A DNA stretch of 64,000 bases from assembly GCA_963727535.1 (NCBI GenBank), contig CAVSGR010000004.1, forward strand, positions 248,001 to 312,000, written 5' to 3'. The notes under the pieces were generated by a model, which saw nothing but the letters and a program-made list of their open reading frames with translations, was not told where the DNA came from and did not search any database. Made by a program: the position numbers and the translations under genes. Positions 38,479 through 47,772 of this stretch are shown one piece after another. The stretch is from RBG-16-34-14 sp963727535 (GTDB taxonomy: Bacteria; Bacteroidota; Ignavibacteria; Ignavibacteriales; Ignavibacteriaceae). Within the stretch, counting starts at the first letter, position 1, and each line of letters begins with the position of its first letter.

Positions 38479-39655
38479 TTCTGTTTATATAAAAAAGAAT
38501 TTGCCGGATAATATTTCTAAGATAGGAGGAATACTCTTAGTTATTGGATTAGTGCTTGGTATAGCAGCTTTCTTCGTTGATTCTTACAGAGCTTCTTTTG
38601 CATACTTAGTTTCATTCATTTTCTTTTTGAGTATTGTTGTTGGCTCTTTGTTTTTAGTAGCCCTTGAATATGCTGCAAATGCAGATTGGAGCACTCCTTT
38701 CCGAAGAGTAAGTGAATTTCTCGCTGCCGGATTGCCTTTATTATTGATATTTGCAATTCCTCTTTTGTTTAATACAAGCAGCTTGTTCCAATGGTCGCAT
38801 GCTGATTTCGTTAATTCTGATAAAATGCTCCAGGCAAAATCTGCTTATTTAAATACACCATTTTTTATGGTTAGAGTTTTTGCAATTATAATCATTTGGA
38901 TTTTCTTCTATTTTTTGATAATAAGAAACTCAAGAAAGCAGGATGATACCGGCAACCAGGCTTTAACTAAAAGAAACATAACTCTTTCTGTAATATTCAT
39001 TCCAATCTTTGCAATTACAATTACTCTTGTTGCAGTCGATTGGATAATGAGCCTCGAGTCTAAATGGTTCTCGACAATTTTTGGTGTTTATCTTTTTGCG
39101 GGAGTTGCCTGGTCCTCTCTTGCTGCTTTGACTTTGACATCAATCAAGCTTAAAGAAAAAGGTTTTCTTCATCCGGCAGTAAAAGAAGATCATTATTACA
39201 GTCTCGGAACATTGATGTTTGCTTTTACAGCTTTCTGGGGGTATATCGCCTTTTCGCAATATATGCTTATTTGGTATGGCAATTTACCCGAAGAAACTTT
39301 TTGGTTTATGCAAAGATGGGCAGGCGGATGGAAAATTGTTTCAGTTCTTTTAATTGTTACACATTTTATAGTTCCATTCTTTTACCTGATTTCTTATGAA
39401 GCAAAAACAAATCTAAAGAAATTAAAATTTATTTCTATCTGGATTTTGTGTGTTCACCTTTTAGACCTTTATTGGTTGATTATGCCAAGTATGTCAAGAA
39501 ACGATCATGCTTATTCTTTTAGCTGGATTGATTTTGTTTTTCCGCTGATATTTATCGGCGTAATAATGATTGTGTTCAAGAAAGTATCCGAGAAGATTAA
39601 TTTAGTTCCCGTACGCGATCCCAAGTTAGAGCGTGGACTGAATTTTCATCTTTAG
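38465..39655 (+). CDS. actF: Alternative complex III subunit ActF, quinol-binding membrane protein
   Basis: A 396-residue polytopic membrane protein, related to ActC, with about ten helices. Conserved pieces include LEYAANADWSTPFRRVSEF, WSHAD, VDWIMSLESKWFSTIFGVYLFAG and FAFTAFWGYIAFSQYMLIWYGNLPEET, the latter two being hallmarks of ActF. It is the last core subunit of the complex in this operon. AGGAGT about 9 bases before the ATG supports the start. Confidence 0.95.
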   Translation: MSPNDSVYIKKNLPDNISKIGGILLVIGLVLGIAAFFVDSYRASFAYLVSFIFFLSIVVGSLFLVALEYAANADWSTPFRRVSEFLAAGLPLLLIFAIPLLFNTSSLFQWSHADFVNSDKMLQAKSAYLNTPFFMVRVFAIIIIWIFFYFLIIRNSRKQDDTGNQALTKRNITLSVIFIPIFAITITLVAVDWIMSLESKWFSTIFGVYLFAGVAWSSLAALTLTSIKLKEKGFLHPAVKEDHYYSLGTLMFAFTAFWGYIAFSQYMLIWYGNLPEETFWFMQRWAGGWKIVSVLLIVTHFIVPFFYLISYEAKTNLKKLKFISIWILCVHLLDLYWLIMPSMSRNDHAYSFSWIDFVFPLIFIGVIMIVFKKVSEKINLVPVRDPKLERGLNFHL

Positions 39656-39670
39656 TATTACAGGAATTAC

Positions 39671-40603
39671 ATGAAAATTTTTGAAAAAAGTATAAAAGAA
39701 AAAATAGAAGACGCCAAGAAAAATCCAGTTGCGATTTTTTCTCTTGTTTATCCTTACCTCTTAGTTATAGGACTAGCTATAGGACTTTTATACATTGATA
39801 AGTTTAATGTTATGTCAAGACAAACTGTTCCGCCACCGCTGCCGGATACAACCGCCGTACAGCAGGATATTGAACTGCAGGAAGCTAAAACTATTCCGCC
39901 TGTTGATGTTATGAAAATGAAAAATCCTTCAAAGGAATTAATAGAAAAAGGTAAAACGTTATTTTCTGCAAACTGTTCTTCGTGTCACGGAAGTGATGGT
40001 AAAGGAGATGGACCGGCTGCATCCGGATTAAGTCCGGCTCCAAGAAATTATACAAGCAACGAAGGATGGAAGAACGGAAGGAAAATTTCCAATATATTCA
40101 AAACTCTTCAGGAGGGAATTCCCGGAAGTGTAATGGCATCATACTCTTATTTAAATCCGGAAGATAAATTTGCCCTTGCTGAATATATCCGTTCTGCTTT
40201 TGTGAAAGATCCTCCGCAGGATACTGACGACGATTTAAAAGATCTTGATGCCATATATAATTTATCTCAGGGCAAACAGGTTCCTGCACAAATTCCTGTT
40301 AAGTATGCTGAGGAAATTATTATTAAAGAGAACGATGCAAAGTATCAGAAAATACTTAAGGAAATGAATTCAATTGACAATGATAAAGTTGATGAAGGTC
40401 CGGGGCTGTTCGATAAAATTGCTAAGAACAAAATTAAAGCATTAGCTGTTTTGAATAATTCCTCTGGCTGGCATAATAACCAGCAAAAATTTATCAATAT
40501 TATAGTAAATGAAGTTGGACAGGATGCTTTTAATGGGAATGTTTTTAATTTGACAAATAATCAATGGAATACACTTTATAATTATTTGAACAAGTACATG
40601 TGA
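39671..40603 (+). CDS. Membrane-anchored monoheme cytochrome c
   Basis: 310 residues. One helix at about 22-42 anchors the protein. A class I cytochrome c domain follows with CSSCH at 102-106, GDGPAA and a likely Met ligand in GSVMASYSYL. About 110 residues after the heme domain have no clear match. It sits between actF and the SCO gene, so it could carry electrons from the Act complex to the oxidase; subunit II here has no fused cytochrome. That role is inferred from position. Confidence 0.85.
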   Translation: MKIFEKSIKEKIEDAKKNPVAIFSLVYPYLLVIGLAIGLLYIDKFNVMSRQTVPPPLPDTTAVQQDIELQEAKTIPPVDVMKMKNPSKELIEKGKTLFSANCSSCHGSDGKGDGPAASGLSPAPRNYTSNEGWKNGRKISNIFKTLQEGIPGSVMASYSYLNPEDKFALAEYIRSAFVKDPPQDTDDDLKDLDAIYNLSQGKQVPAQIPVKYAEEIIIKENDAKYQKILKEMNSIDNDKVDEGPGLFDKIAKNKIKALAVLNNSSGWHNNQQKFINIIVNEVGQDAFNGNVFNLTNNQWNTLYNYLNKYM

Positions 40604-40631
40604 TACATTATGATTTTTGAGAAGGTAAGAA

Positions 40632-41447
40632 ATGATGAATACATTTATGTTTATGAAGAACCAAGTTAAGTTGCTCTTTTTCTTATTGATAGTAAGCTGT
40701 TCTGTGATGTTTGCGTCGCCGGATAAACAAAAAATAAATATTGACGAACACCTTGGAAACCAGCTTCCCCTGGATGTTAAGTTTTACAATTCTGATAGCG
40801 AACAGGTTGCTCTTAAAGATATTATTGATAAAACAACTGTTCTTGCTTTTGTTTATTACAAGTGTCCGGGTATTTGCAGCCCATTAATGTCGGAGTTAGC
40901 AAATATAGTAAACAAATCGGACCTGGTTCCCGGAAAGGATTATAGAATAATTACAATCAGTATGGATGAAAGGGAAACTCCACAAGATGCTAATGAAAAG
41001 AAACAAAATTTTCTCAGCACTATTAGTAAACCTTTCGCTCAGGAAGATTGGGAATTTTTAACTGGGGACAGTGTTAGTATTCATGAGGTAACAGAAGCTA
41101 CAGGTTTTCATTTTGAAAGAGTAGGAACGCAGTTTATTCACACGACAAGTGTGATGTTTATTTCTCCAAACGGGAAGATAAGCAGGTATTTATATCCCAG
41201 TTATAATAAAAAAGGTGAGTTTTCAATTCTTCCTTTTAATTTTAAGATGGCTGTAATTGATGCATCACAGGGAAAAGTGATGCCGACCGTTGGAAGACTG
41301 CTTGCATTTTGTTTCAGTTACGATCCTCATGGAAAAGGGTATGTTTTTAATTTGTTGAAAGTTTTTGGTGCGGGAACATTATTCCTTGTTGGAGTTTTTA
41401 TTGTATATCTGAAAGTCAGAAAGAAGAAAGTAAGTAAACAGAAATAA
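40632..41447 (+). CDS. SCO1/SenC/PrrC family copper chaperone
   Basis: 271 residues. A signal or anchor helix (about 13-28) is followed by a thioredoxin-like domain with the copper ligands Cys78 and Cys82 in KCPGIC and a His in FIHTTSVMF. It delivers copper to the CuA site of cytochrome c oxidase subunit II. A C-terminal membrane helix (about 240-262) is added. The position 14 bases before the subunit I gene supports this role. Confidence 0.92.
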   Translation: MMNTFMFMKNQVKLLFFLLIVSCSVMFASPDKQKINIDEHLGNQLPLDVKFYNSDSEQVALKDIIDKTTVLAFVYYKCPGICSPLMSELANIVNKSDLVPGKDYRIITISMDERETPQDANEKKQNFLSTISKPFAQEDWEFLTGDSVSIHEVTEATGFHFERVGTQFIHTTSVMFISPNGKISRYLYPSYNKKGEFSILPFNFKMAVIDASQGKVMPTVGRLLAFCFSYDPHGKGYVFNLLKVFGAGTLFLVGVFIVYLKVRKKKVSKQK

Positions 41448-41460
41448 GAGGTAGATATTT

Positions 41461-43113
41461 ATGTCAGGTGATGCTTCGGCTATTCCTCAGAATGGTCATG
41501 TAAGTTATTTAGATTATAAGGGAAAGCATAAGGGTATATTTGCGTGGATTCTATCTACTGATCATAAAAGAATTGGTATTCTTTATTTGGTCGCATTGCT
41601 CAGTTGGTTTTTAGTAGGTATGACCTTAGGAGGACTCATAAGATTAGAGCTTCTTACACCGGGTCCCACCATTGTTGGTCCGCAAACATATAATGCTTTC
41701 TTTACTCTGCACGGCGTAATAATGCTTTTCATTTTTGTAATTCCCGGTATCCCGGCTGTATTCGGTAATTTCTTTTTACCGATTATGCTTGGTGCAGAAG
41801 ATGTTGCTTTCCCGAGGCTTAATTTACTTTCCTGGTATTTATATATGCTCGGCGGTGCTTTGGTAATTATGGCTATTCTGCTGCCTGGCGGCGCACCTGA
41901 TACCGGTTGGACTTTTTATATTCCTTACAGTGTAAGAACCGGCACTAATATGATTATTACACTTACTGCAGTTTTTATATTAGGATTTTCTTCAATCCTG
42001 ACCGGACTTAACTTTATTACAACCATTCACCGTTTGAGATCACCTAAAATGGGATGGTTTAAGATGCCGCTTTTTGCGTGGTCACTTTATGCTACAGGCT
42101 GGATACAGGTTATTGTAACACCTGTAATTGGAATTACACTTTTGCTTGTAATAATTGAAAGAGTTTTTGGTGTTGGATTATTTGATCCTGCATTAGGCGG
42201 TGATCCTATATTGTTTCAACATTTATTTTGGATTTATTCTCACCCTGCAGTTTATATTATGGCAGTTCCATCAATGGGAGTTATTTCCGAGATTATTCCA
42301 ACCTTTTCAAGAAGAACAATTTTTGGTTATAAATTTATTGCCTTTTCGAGTATCGCAATAGCCGTATTCGGATCACTGGTATGGGCACATCATATGTTTG
42401 CCGTCGGAATGGCAGATAATGCTGAATTTGTTTTTTCTTTGCTTACCTTTTTAGTAGCTATTCCGAGTGCTATAAAAGTTTTTAACTGGACCGCAACTTT
42501 GTATAAAGGTTCCATTCAACTTGATCCGCCAATGCTTTATGCTCTTGCGTTTATTTTTCTGTTTTCCGTAGGTGGTCTTACAGGTGTAATACAAGGAGTT
42601 TTATCAGTCGATATTCATCTTACTGATACTTATTTCATTGTAGGTCATATTCATTACGTTGTGTTTGGTACTGCTGGTTTTGGAATATTTGCTTCTTTGC
42701 ATTACTGGCTTCCAAAGATGATAGGGAGGATGTACAATTTAGCTAAAGCTAAAGTTGCGTTCTGGATTTTATTTTTCGGGTTTAACATGTTGTATTTTCC
42801 GTTTTTTATTATGGGATGGCTGGGAATGCCGAGAAGGTCTTATGATTATCTTCCACAATACCAGGTTTATCATGTTATTTCAACTGTCGGCTCGTGGATA
42901 ATGATTGCAGGTATCCTGTTTATGTTATACAACTTATTTCAATCGGTTTTCAAAGGTGAAAGAATTACAGCCAGAAATTTGTGGGGAGGCGAAACTTTAG
43001 AATGGAGTGTTCCAACTCCGCCGCCGCTTGAAAATTTTGATGAGGAACTTACTGAGATAAACGGACCTTATGAGTATAAACAGAATGATATTGAATTAGA
43101 GGAGGTAAAGTGA
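41461..43113 (+). CDS. ctaD: Cytochrome c oxidase subunit I (heme-copper oxidase, likely A2 type)
   Basis: 550 residues with about twelve helices; this is the catalytic subunit that reduces oxygen. Conserved His ligands are in LHGVIM, WIYSHPAVYI, VWAHHMF and VGHIHYVVFG. The Glu of A1-type oxidases next to the active-site His is absent: the sequence reads YSHPAVY, the tyrosine-serine pattern of A2-type oxidases. GGAGG near its 3' end serves the next gene, which overlaps by four bases. Confidence 0.95.
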   Translation: MSGDASAIPQNGHVSYLDYKGKHKGIFAWILSTDHKRIGILYLVALLSWFLVGMTLGGLIRLELLTPGPTIVGPQTYNAFFTLHGVIMLFIFVIPGIPAVFGNFFLPIMLGAEDVAFPRLNLLSWYLYMLGGALVIMAILLPGGAPDTGWTFYIPYSVRTGTNMIITLTAVFILGFSSILTGLNFITTIHRLRSPKMGWFKMPLFAWSLYATGWIQVIVTPVIGITLLLVIIERVFGVGLFDPALGGDPILFQHLFWIYSHPAVYIMAVPSMGVISEIIPTFSRRTIFGYKFIAFSSIAIAVFGSLVWAHHMFAVGMADNAEFVFSLLTFLVAIPSAIKVFNWTATLYKGSIQLDPPMLYALAFIFLFSVGGLTGVIQGVLSVDIHLTDTYFIVGHIHYVVFGTAGFGIFASLHYWLPKMIGRMYNLAKAKVAFWILFFGFNMLYFPFFIMGWLGMPRRSYDYLPQYQVYHVISTVGSWIMIAGILFMLYNLFQSVFKGERITARNLWGGETLEWSVPTPPPLENFDEELTEINGPYEYKQNDIELEEVK

Positions 43114-43733
43114 GTAACCAAGAGCAAACTGCATCGGCTCATGTTCACCGGGATGATGAAGGTTCCCGAATGGGAATGTGGTTGTTCCTTTTTACAGAAC
43201 TAATACTTTTCGGAGGTTTGTTCTTTGTTTATTCTGTTTACAGGTATTTGCACCAGCAGGATTTTCATGTAGCAGCCAAATCGATGAATGTATTTATCGG
43301 AACTGCAAATACTCTCATCTTGCTTACCAGCAGCTTGACGATTGTACTTTCTATTGTTGCAATGCAAAACAGAAAAAAAATTCTTTCTCTATCACTGCAG
43401 GGTATTACTGTTATTTTCGGTTTATTATTCCTTGTAAATAAATATTTTGAATGGAGTACTGAAATTGGTCATGGCAATTATCCGGGCTCGCCGGAATTAT
43501 TAAGCCAAAGCTCCGGTCATATCTTATTTTTCGGACTCTATTATGTAATGACCGGTTTACATGGCTTACACGTTATAATAGGTATGGTGCTAATAATGTT
43601 TATGATGCGCTTTACTATGAAAGATATAATTACACCTGACAGTTACGTTAAGCTTGAAGCCGCAGGATTATACTGGCACCTTGTCGATATAATCTGGATT
43701 TTCTTATTCCCGTTATTCTATCTTATTACATGA
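43110..43733 (+). CDS. ctaE: Cytochrome c oxidase subunit III
   Basis: 207 residues, five membrane helices, GTG start with GGAGG (43101-43105) five bases upstream. The first residues are polar; GMWLFLFTELILFGGLFFVYSVYRYLH and GLHGLHVIIGMVL are typical of the short bacterial subunit III. It stabilises subunit I. It is followed by the subunit IV gene after 10 bases. Confidence 0.93.
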   Translation: MSNQEQTASAHVHRDDEGSRMGMWLFLFTELILFGGLFFVYSVYRYLHQQDFHVAAKSMNVFIGTANTLILLTSSLTIVLSIVAMQNRKKILSLSLQGITVIFGLLFLVNKYFEWSTEIGHGNYPGSPELLSQSSGHILFFGLYYVMTGLHGLHVIIGMVLIMFMMRFTMKDIITPDSYVKLEAAGLYWHLVDIIWIFLFPLFYLIT

Positions 43734-43743
43734 GGTAATTTTT

Positions 43744-44043
43744 ATGGATCACGAAGAACAGGTTGCACACACAAGTCACAGTTACAGCAAATATTTTTTG
43801 GTCTGGCTGGCACTTTTAACTCTTACTGCTATAACAGTTACAGTAGCAGGAATTAATCTCGGTGATGTTACTATAGCTGCTGCTTTAATAATAGCATCAA
43901 TAAAATCATACCTTGTTCTTACTGTGTTTATGCATTTAAAAACAGAATCAAAAGCATTTAAGTTTTTTGTGATAGCAGCATTGTTCTTTATAATTATATC
44001 AATTGTGCTGCTCTTTTCTGATTACGGTAGTACTACAATTTAA
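43744..44043 (+). CDS. Cytochrome c oxidase subunit IV-type small membrane protein
   Basis: 99 residues with three predicted helices (about 16-35, 39-60, 73-95) and the pattern YFLVWLALLTLTAITV ... KSYLVLTVFMHLK, characteristic of prokaryotic subunit IV/CyoD-like proteins. It starts after GAGGTAATTTTT and sits between subunits III and II. Its role is assembly or stability of the oxidase. Confidence 0.88.
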   Translation: MDHEEQVAHTSHSYSKYFLVWLALLTLTAITVTVAGINLGDVTIAAALIIASIKSYLVLTVFMHLKTESKAFKFFVIAALFFIIISIVLLFSDYGSTTI

Positions 44044-44055
44044 GGTCTAAACTAA

Positions 44056-44736
44056 ATGATTGCTCAAGCATCGAATTTTGTAACCGAAACTGACACAACA
44101 TTTTTTATTGTAGTTTCAATTTGTGTATTCTTCTTATTATTGATCACAGTCTTAATGGTTGTGTTTGTAATAAAGTATAGCAGGAAAAGAAATAAAAAAG
44201 CAGTAAATTATCATGGCAGTACCGCACTTGAGATTACGTGGACTGTAATACCTACGCTAATTGTTTTGGGGATGTTCTGGTTAGGATGGGTGGGATATAA
44301 GGATTTATCAACTCCTCCAAAAGGTTCTATGATAGTTGATGTGACAGCTCAAATGTGGAAATGGAACTTTAAATATGCTAATGGTGTAAAAGCAGATTCA
44401 TTGTATGTTCCTTTAAACAAAAATGTTGAAGTAAGACTTCATTCTCTCGATGTGGACCATTCGTTTTATGTACCTGCTTTCAGAATGAAAAAAGATTGTA
44501 TTCCCACAAGAACTAATATAGCCTGGTTCAGAGCAGAAAAATTAGGAATATACCATGTGTTTTGTGCCGAATATTGTGGACTTAATCATTCTCAGATGTA
44601 TTCCAAAGTTGTAGTTTTACCAGAGGATGATTTTAACAAATGGCTTGCTGCAAGAGCAAAGCAAGAGAAATTAGCAGTCAGTAATGATTCAACGAAAACT
44701 ACTGCCGGAAGTGATTCTACAAAAACATCTATGTGA
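44056..44736 (+). CDS. ctaC: Cytochrome c oxidase subunit II with CuA site
   Basis: 226 residues: two membrane helices (about 17-40 and 57-76), then a cupredoxin domain. The CuA ligands are visible: His in VDHSFYVPAF, then CAEYCGLNHSQM, with the Trp-rich QMWKWNF region for electron entry. No CxxCH is present, so it is not of the fused caa3 form and needs a separate cytochrome c donor. The C-terminal tail is Ser/Thr/Lys-rich. Confidence 0.95.
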   Translation: MIAQASNFVTETDTTFFIVVSICVFFLLLITVLMVVFVIKYSRKRNKKAVNYHGSTALEITWTVIPTLIVLGMFWLGWVGYKDLSTPPKGSMIVDVTAQMWKWNFKYANGVKADSLYVPLNKNVEVRLHSLDVDHSFYVPAFRMKKDCIPTRTNIAWFRAEKLGIYHVFCAEYCGLNHSQMYSKVVVLPEDDFNKWLAARAKQEKLAVSNDSTKTTAGSDSTKTSM

Positions 44737-44744
44737 TTTTTATA

Positions 44745-45680
44745 ATGGTAAATGAAGGAATAAATAGTGCGGTTGTTGAATTGAACGTAAGACAGAAAAT
44801 TAATCTTGTAATGGAGTTAACCAAGATCAGGATAACTTCGTTTGTTACAATAACAACTGTTTTTGGTTACTTATGTGCAGCAGGGCATTTTTCTTTAGAG
44901 ATGATTACTCCAGTTTTCGGTATCTTACTTCTTGCTTGTGGTTCCGCGGTGATAAATCATTTCCAGGAGAGAAATACTGATGCTTTAATGGACAGGACAA
45001 AAAATCGTCCCATTCCATCAGGTAAAATTTCTCCTATAAGTGCATTACATCTTTCTTTATTTCTGATTTTATCTGGTTCTTTACTTTTATACTTTGGTGC
45101 CGGTTTACTTGCTTTAGGTTTGGGTTTATTGAATTTAATCTGGTACAATGGAATTTACACACCGCTTAAAAAGAAAAGCGCTTTTGCCATAATTCCCGGA
45201 TCATTGGTGGGAGCAATTCCTCCTGCTGTAGGGTGGGTTGCGGGCGGTGGAAATATTTTTGATCCCCAGATTGCTGTTATATCTTTATTCTTCTTTATAT
45301 GGCAGATACCCCATTTCTGGCTGTTGCTTTTAATATTTGGAAAAGATTATGAACAAGCCGGATTTCCCACTTTAACTCAAATATTCAGTACAGATCAATT
45401 AGGAAGAATAACTTTTATCTGGATAATAGCAACTGTGGTTATGGGATTTCTTATACCGATGTTTGGGGTTGTTAAATCTTCCCTTATTAACATAGGTCTT
45501 TTTATTGCCGGAGCGTGGTTAGCGTGGAATGCTTTAAAACTGTTACGTTCTACCTTTAATGATAAGGGTTCATATATAGAAAAAAAATATTTTGGATTTG
45601 CTTTCAGAGAGATTAACATTTTCGCAATATTGGTCGTACTCTTAATTTCTATAGATAAGCTTGTATATTATTTTAATTGA
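44745..45680 (+). CDS. ctaB: Protoheme IX farnesyltransferase (heme O synthase)
   Basis: A UbiA-family membrane enzyme that farnesylates heme B to heme O for the oxidase. About 311 residues from ATG 44745; GTG at 44733, overlapping the subunit II stop, is an alternative. Motifs: the Asp-rich NHFQERNTDALMDRTKNRP and the second polar loop IWQIPHFWLLLL..DYEQAGFP. There are about nine helices. It belongs to the oxidase operon by spacing. Confidence 0.93.
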   Translation: MVNEGINSAVVELNVRQKINLVMELTKIRITSFVTITTVFGYLCAAGHFSLEMITPVFGILLLACGSAVINHFQERNTDALMDRTKNRPIPSGKISPISALHLSLFLILSGSLLLYFGAGLLALGLGLLNLIWYNGIYTPLKKKSAFAIIPGSLVGAIPPAVGWVAGGGNIFDPQIAVISLFFFIWQIPHFWLLLLIFGKDYEQAGFPTLTQIFSTDQLGRITFIWIIATVVMGFLIPMFGVVKSSLINIGLFIAGAWLAWNALKLLRSTFNDKGSYIEKKYFGFAFREINIFAILVVLLISIDKLVYYFN

Positions 45681-45699
45681 AAAAAGAGAGCATTAAGTA

Positions 45700-47043
45700 A
45701 TGGAGTTCCTCGAAAAATTTGTAATACCTCAATCTTCAGAACATATTCAGTTGTTGCACTATCTTGCAACACTGATATTTATACTCTTCATACCTTTTAT
45801 AAGCATGGTTTTTGGCGGACTCTCTCTTTCTCTTTATTACAGGAATAAAGGAGTTAAGGAAAGTAACAGCGACTATATAAAATTTTCAAAAGAGATAATT
45901 GAAGTTGTAACTGTAAGTAAAGGAGTTGGAATCATTCTTGGGATAGTGCCGGTGCTTGCAATTGTACTTATATATGCGCAGCTCCTCCATCTTGGCAGTA
46001 CCTTAGCTGTCGGCTATTTAAGCATTTCTTTTCTTGTGATTACACTTAGCCTAATCCTGGTTTATACATACAGATACTCAACAAAATTTTCTATCCTTTT
46101 CAGTTCTATAGATGAGATTAAAACTAATGATTCTACTCTCTCAAATGAAATTATCGAATTACGTGATGCCAGCACAAATTTAAGTTCAAGAAGTGGCTAT
46201 TATGGTTTGATTTTTCTTTTCGTTGCTGTTTGGATTTTTATTGCAGGGATTTCAATTGCTACACTTCCTAAAGAATGGAGCGAAGGTAATTTTTTCTCAA
46301 TACTTTTTTCGTGGACTGTAATAGTAAGGTTCCTGTTTTTTATTGCTATGGCTTTTGCTTTTACAGGTGGAACAATATTATTCCGCTATTTTTATTGGGA
46401 AGGCGGCAATAAAAATTTAAAATCGGATTATAAAGAGTTCATAAGAAAAACCGGAGTTAATCTTACACTTTATTCTTCCCTGGCATTACCTATCTTTTTA
46501 GCATTCATTCTGTTTGCCCTCCCGGATACTTCGGTCTCAGGAGCAATCTTTGGTTATTCAACCTTAGCGTTGATTTTAATGTTCATTAGTTATCATTTGC
46601 TCTATTCAATGCTGAGGGATAGAAACACAAATTATTCCGGACTTTTGTACTTCACGTTGGTGCTTATTTTTATTTCTGTAATTGTAAAAGATCAGTTGGC
46701 TGTTGATAATGCTACACAGACGCAGGCTGTAATTTTGAATAACAAGTACGAAGAAATGATGGCGCAGCTAACTGGGGCAGGTAATAAAGCTAATGAGATA
46801 AGCGGTGAAGAAATCTTTAATAATATTTGTTCTTCGTGCCATTCATTTGATCATAAGGTAGTTGGTCCTCCTTATAAACAAACATTACCAAAGTATGAAG
46901 GAAAAGAAGATCAGCTTGTAGCTTTTGTTCTAAATCCAAAACAAAATAATCCTGGATACCCGCCTATGCCAAACCCGGGGTTAAAACCTAACCAGGCAAG
47001 AGCTATTGCTAAGTGGTTATTGAGCGTTTATAAGACGAAATAA
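45700..47043 (+). CDS. Polytopic membrane protein with C-terminal cytochrome c domain
   Basis: 447 residues. Residues 1-330 contain about eight hydrophobic helices (for example 20-43, 76-98, 105-122 and a group from 165 on) without a family I can name. A short linker leads to a monoheme cytochrome c: CSSCH at 377-381 and a likely Met ligand at 423 (PPMPN). It is the last gene of the oxidase operon, starting 19 bases after ctaB and ending at a terminator. It could be an extra electron-entry or assembly subunit of the oxidase or Act complex, but the function is not known. Confidence 0.75.
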   Translation: MEFLEKFVIPQSSEHIQLLHYLATLIFILFIPFISMVFGGLSLSLYYRNKGVKESNSDYIKFSKEIIEVVTVSKGVGIILGIVPVLAIVLIYAQLLHLGSTLAVGYLSISFLVITLSLILVYTYRYSTKFSILFSSIDEIKTNDSTLSNEIIELRDASTNLSSRSGYYGLIFLFVAVWIFIAGISIATLPKEWSEGNFFSILFSWTVIVRFLFFIAMAFAFTGGTILFRYFYWEGGNKNLKSDYKEFIRKTGVNLTLYSSLALPIFLAFILFALPDTSVSGAIFGYSTLALILMFISYHLLYSMLRDRNTNYSGLLYFTLVLIFISVIVKDQLAVDNATQTQAVILNNKYEEMMAQLTGAGNKANEISGEEIFNNICSSCHSFDHKVVGPPYKQTLPKYEGKEDQLVAFVLNPKQNNPGYPPMPNPGLKPNQARAIAKWLLSVYKTK

Positions 47044-47084
47044 AGGGTAGTAGCATTTTCAAAAATGTATTACTACTACCTTTT
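47042..47084. terminator. Terminator at the end of the respiratory operon
   Basis: GGTAGTAG (47046-47053) pairs with CTACTACC (47073-47080), with further weak pairing in the loop, and four T follow. It lies between convergent genes and may serve both strands. Confidence 0.7.
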
Positions 47085-47088
47085 GTAA

Positions 47089-47772
47089 TTATGGTTTAAA
47101 TTGAAAGACGTTATCCCAGCCGGTTATATATCCTACAATAGGACCTACAACTATTCCAATTACGGCGCCCAATGCAGCCCCTTTTATCATAGAAATCCAT
47201 CCATCAAATGTCGGATGATTTCCTCCACTATTAGTATGGGCTATTATCCCGTTAGCGCCTAATATTCCACCTATTACAATACCACATGCAAAACCTCGTG
47301 GAATACCAATTAAAGTGCCCTTCCATTTGGCGTTGTAACTAATTTCTTTGACTTTATCAATCGGTATATATCCACTGTTTATTTTAATATTTGTAAACTG
47401 TAATTTTGAACCAGATAAATTCATTAAATTCTCTGCTCTCAGTTCTTCACCATTTTTCAACCATATAGTAGCAGAAGGTTCTTCGTAAGCATTACCAAAA
47501 TACTTGATTTCCTTAATATCTCCCGAGGATATTGTTTTTTTCTTTCCCTGGATGCGAGTAACTGCATATAGAGAATCGTTTTTAATCTCTGAACCTCGCA
47601 AGCCGGTAAACGAACTATCATCAGCAACGACATTAAAATCTCTATTTCCTATAGAATTATTTATATCCTCGTAAAATTTTTCTTTTGAAGCATAATCTGT
47701 TATCCTATAAGTTGATGAACACCCAACAAGAAGCAGGAATATATTAAGTATCGATATATAAAATAATTTCAT
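47089..47772 (-). CDS. Lipoprotein with glycine-zipper-like C-terminus
   Basis: 227 residues from ATG at 47772, which overlaps the stop of the small lipoprotein frame upstream as ATGA. The signal peptide ends in a lipobox (LLVGC, Cys about 17). The middle is beta-rich, with DIKEIKYFG and DKVKEISYN repeats. Residues about 155-215 are Gly/Ala/Ile-rich (GTLIGIPRGFACGIVIGGILGA and AALGAVIGIVVGPIVGYI), like glycine-zipper membrane segments. It is not recognised beyond that; an envelope-associated protein is likely. Confidence 0.65.
   Translation of the reverse strand: MKLFYISILNIFLLLVGCSSTYRITDYASKEKFYEDINNSIGNRDFNVVADDSSFTGLRGSEIKNDSLYAVTRIQGKKKTISSGDIKEIKYFGNAYEEPSATIWLKNGEELRAENLMNLSGSKLQFTNIKINSGYIPIDKVKEISYNAKWKGTLIGIPRGFACGIVIGGILGANGIIAHTNSGGNHPTFDGWISMIKGAALGAVIGIVVGPIVGYITGWDNVFQFKP

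Noticed and set aside
41461..44736. caa3-type oxidase with cytochrome c fused to subunit II
   Set aside because: Subunit II ends in a Ser/Thr-rich tail without CxxCH; the cytochromes are on separate genes.
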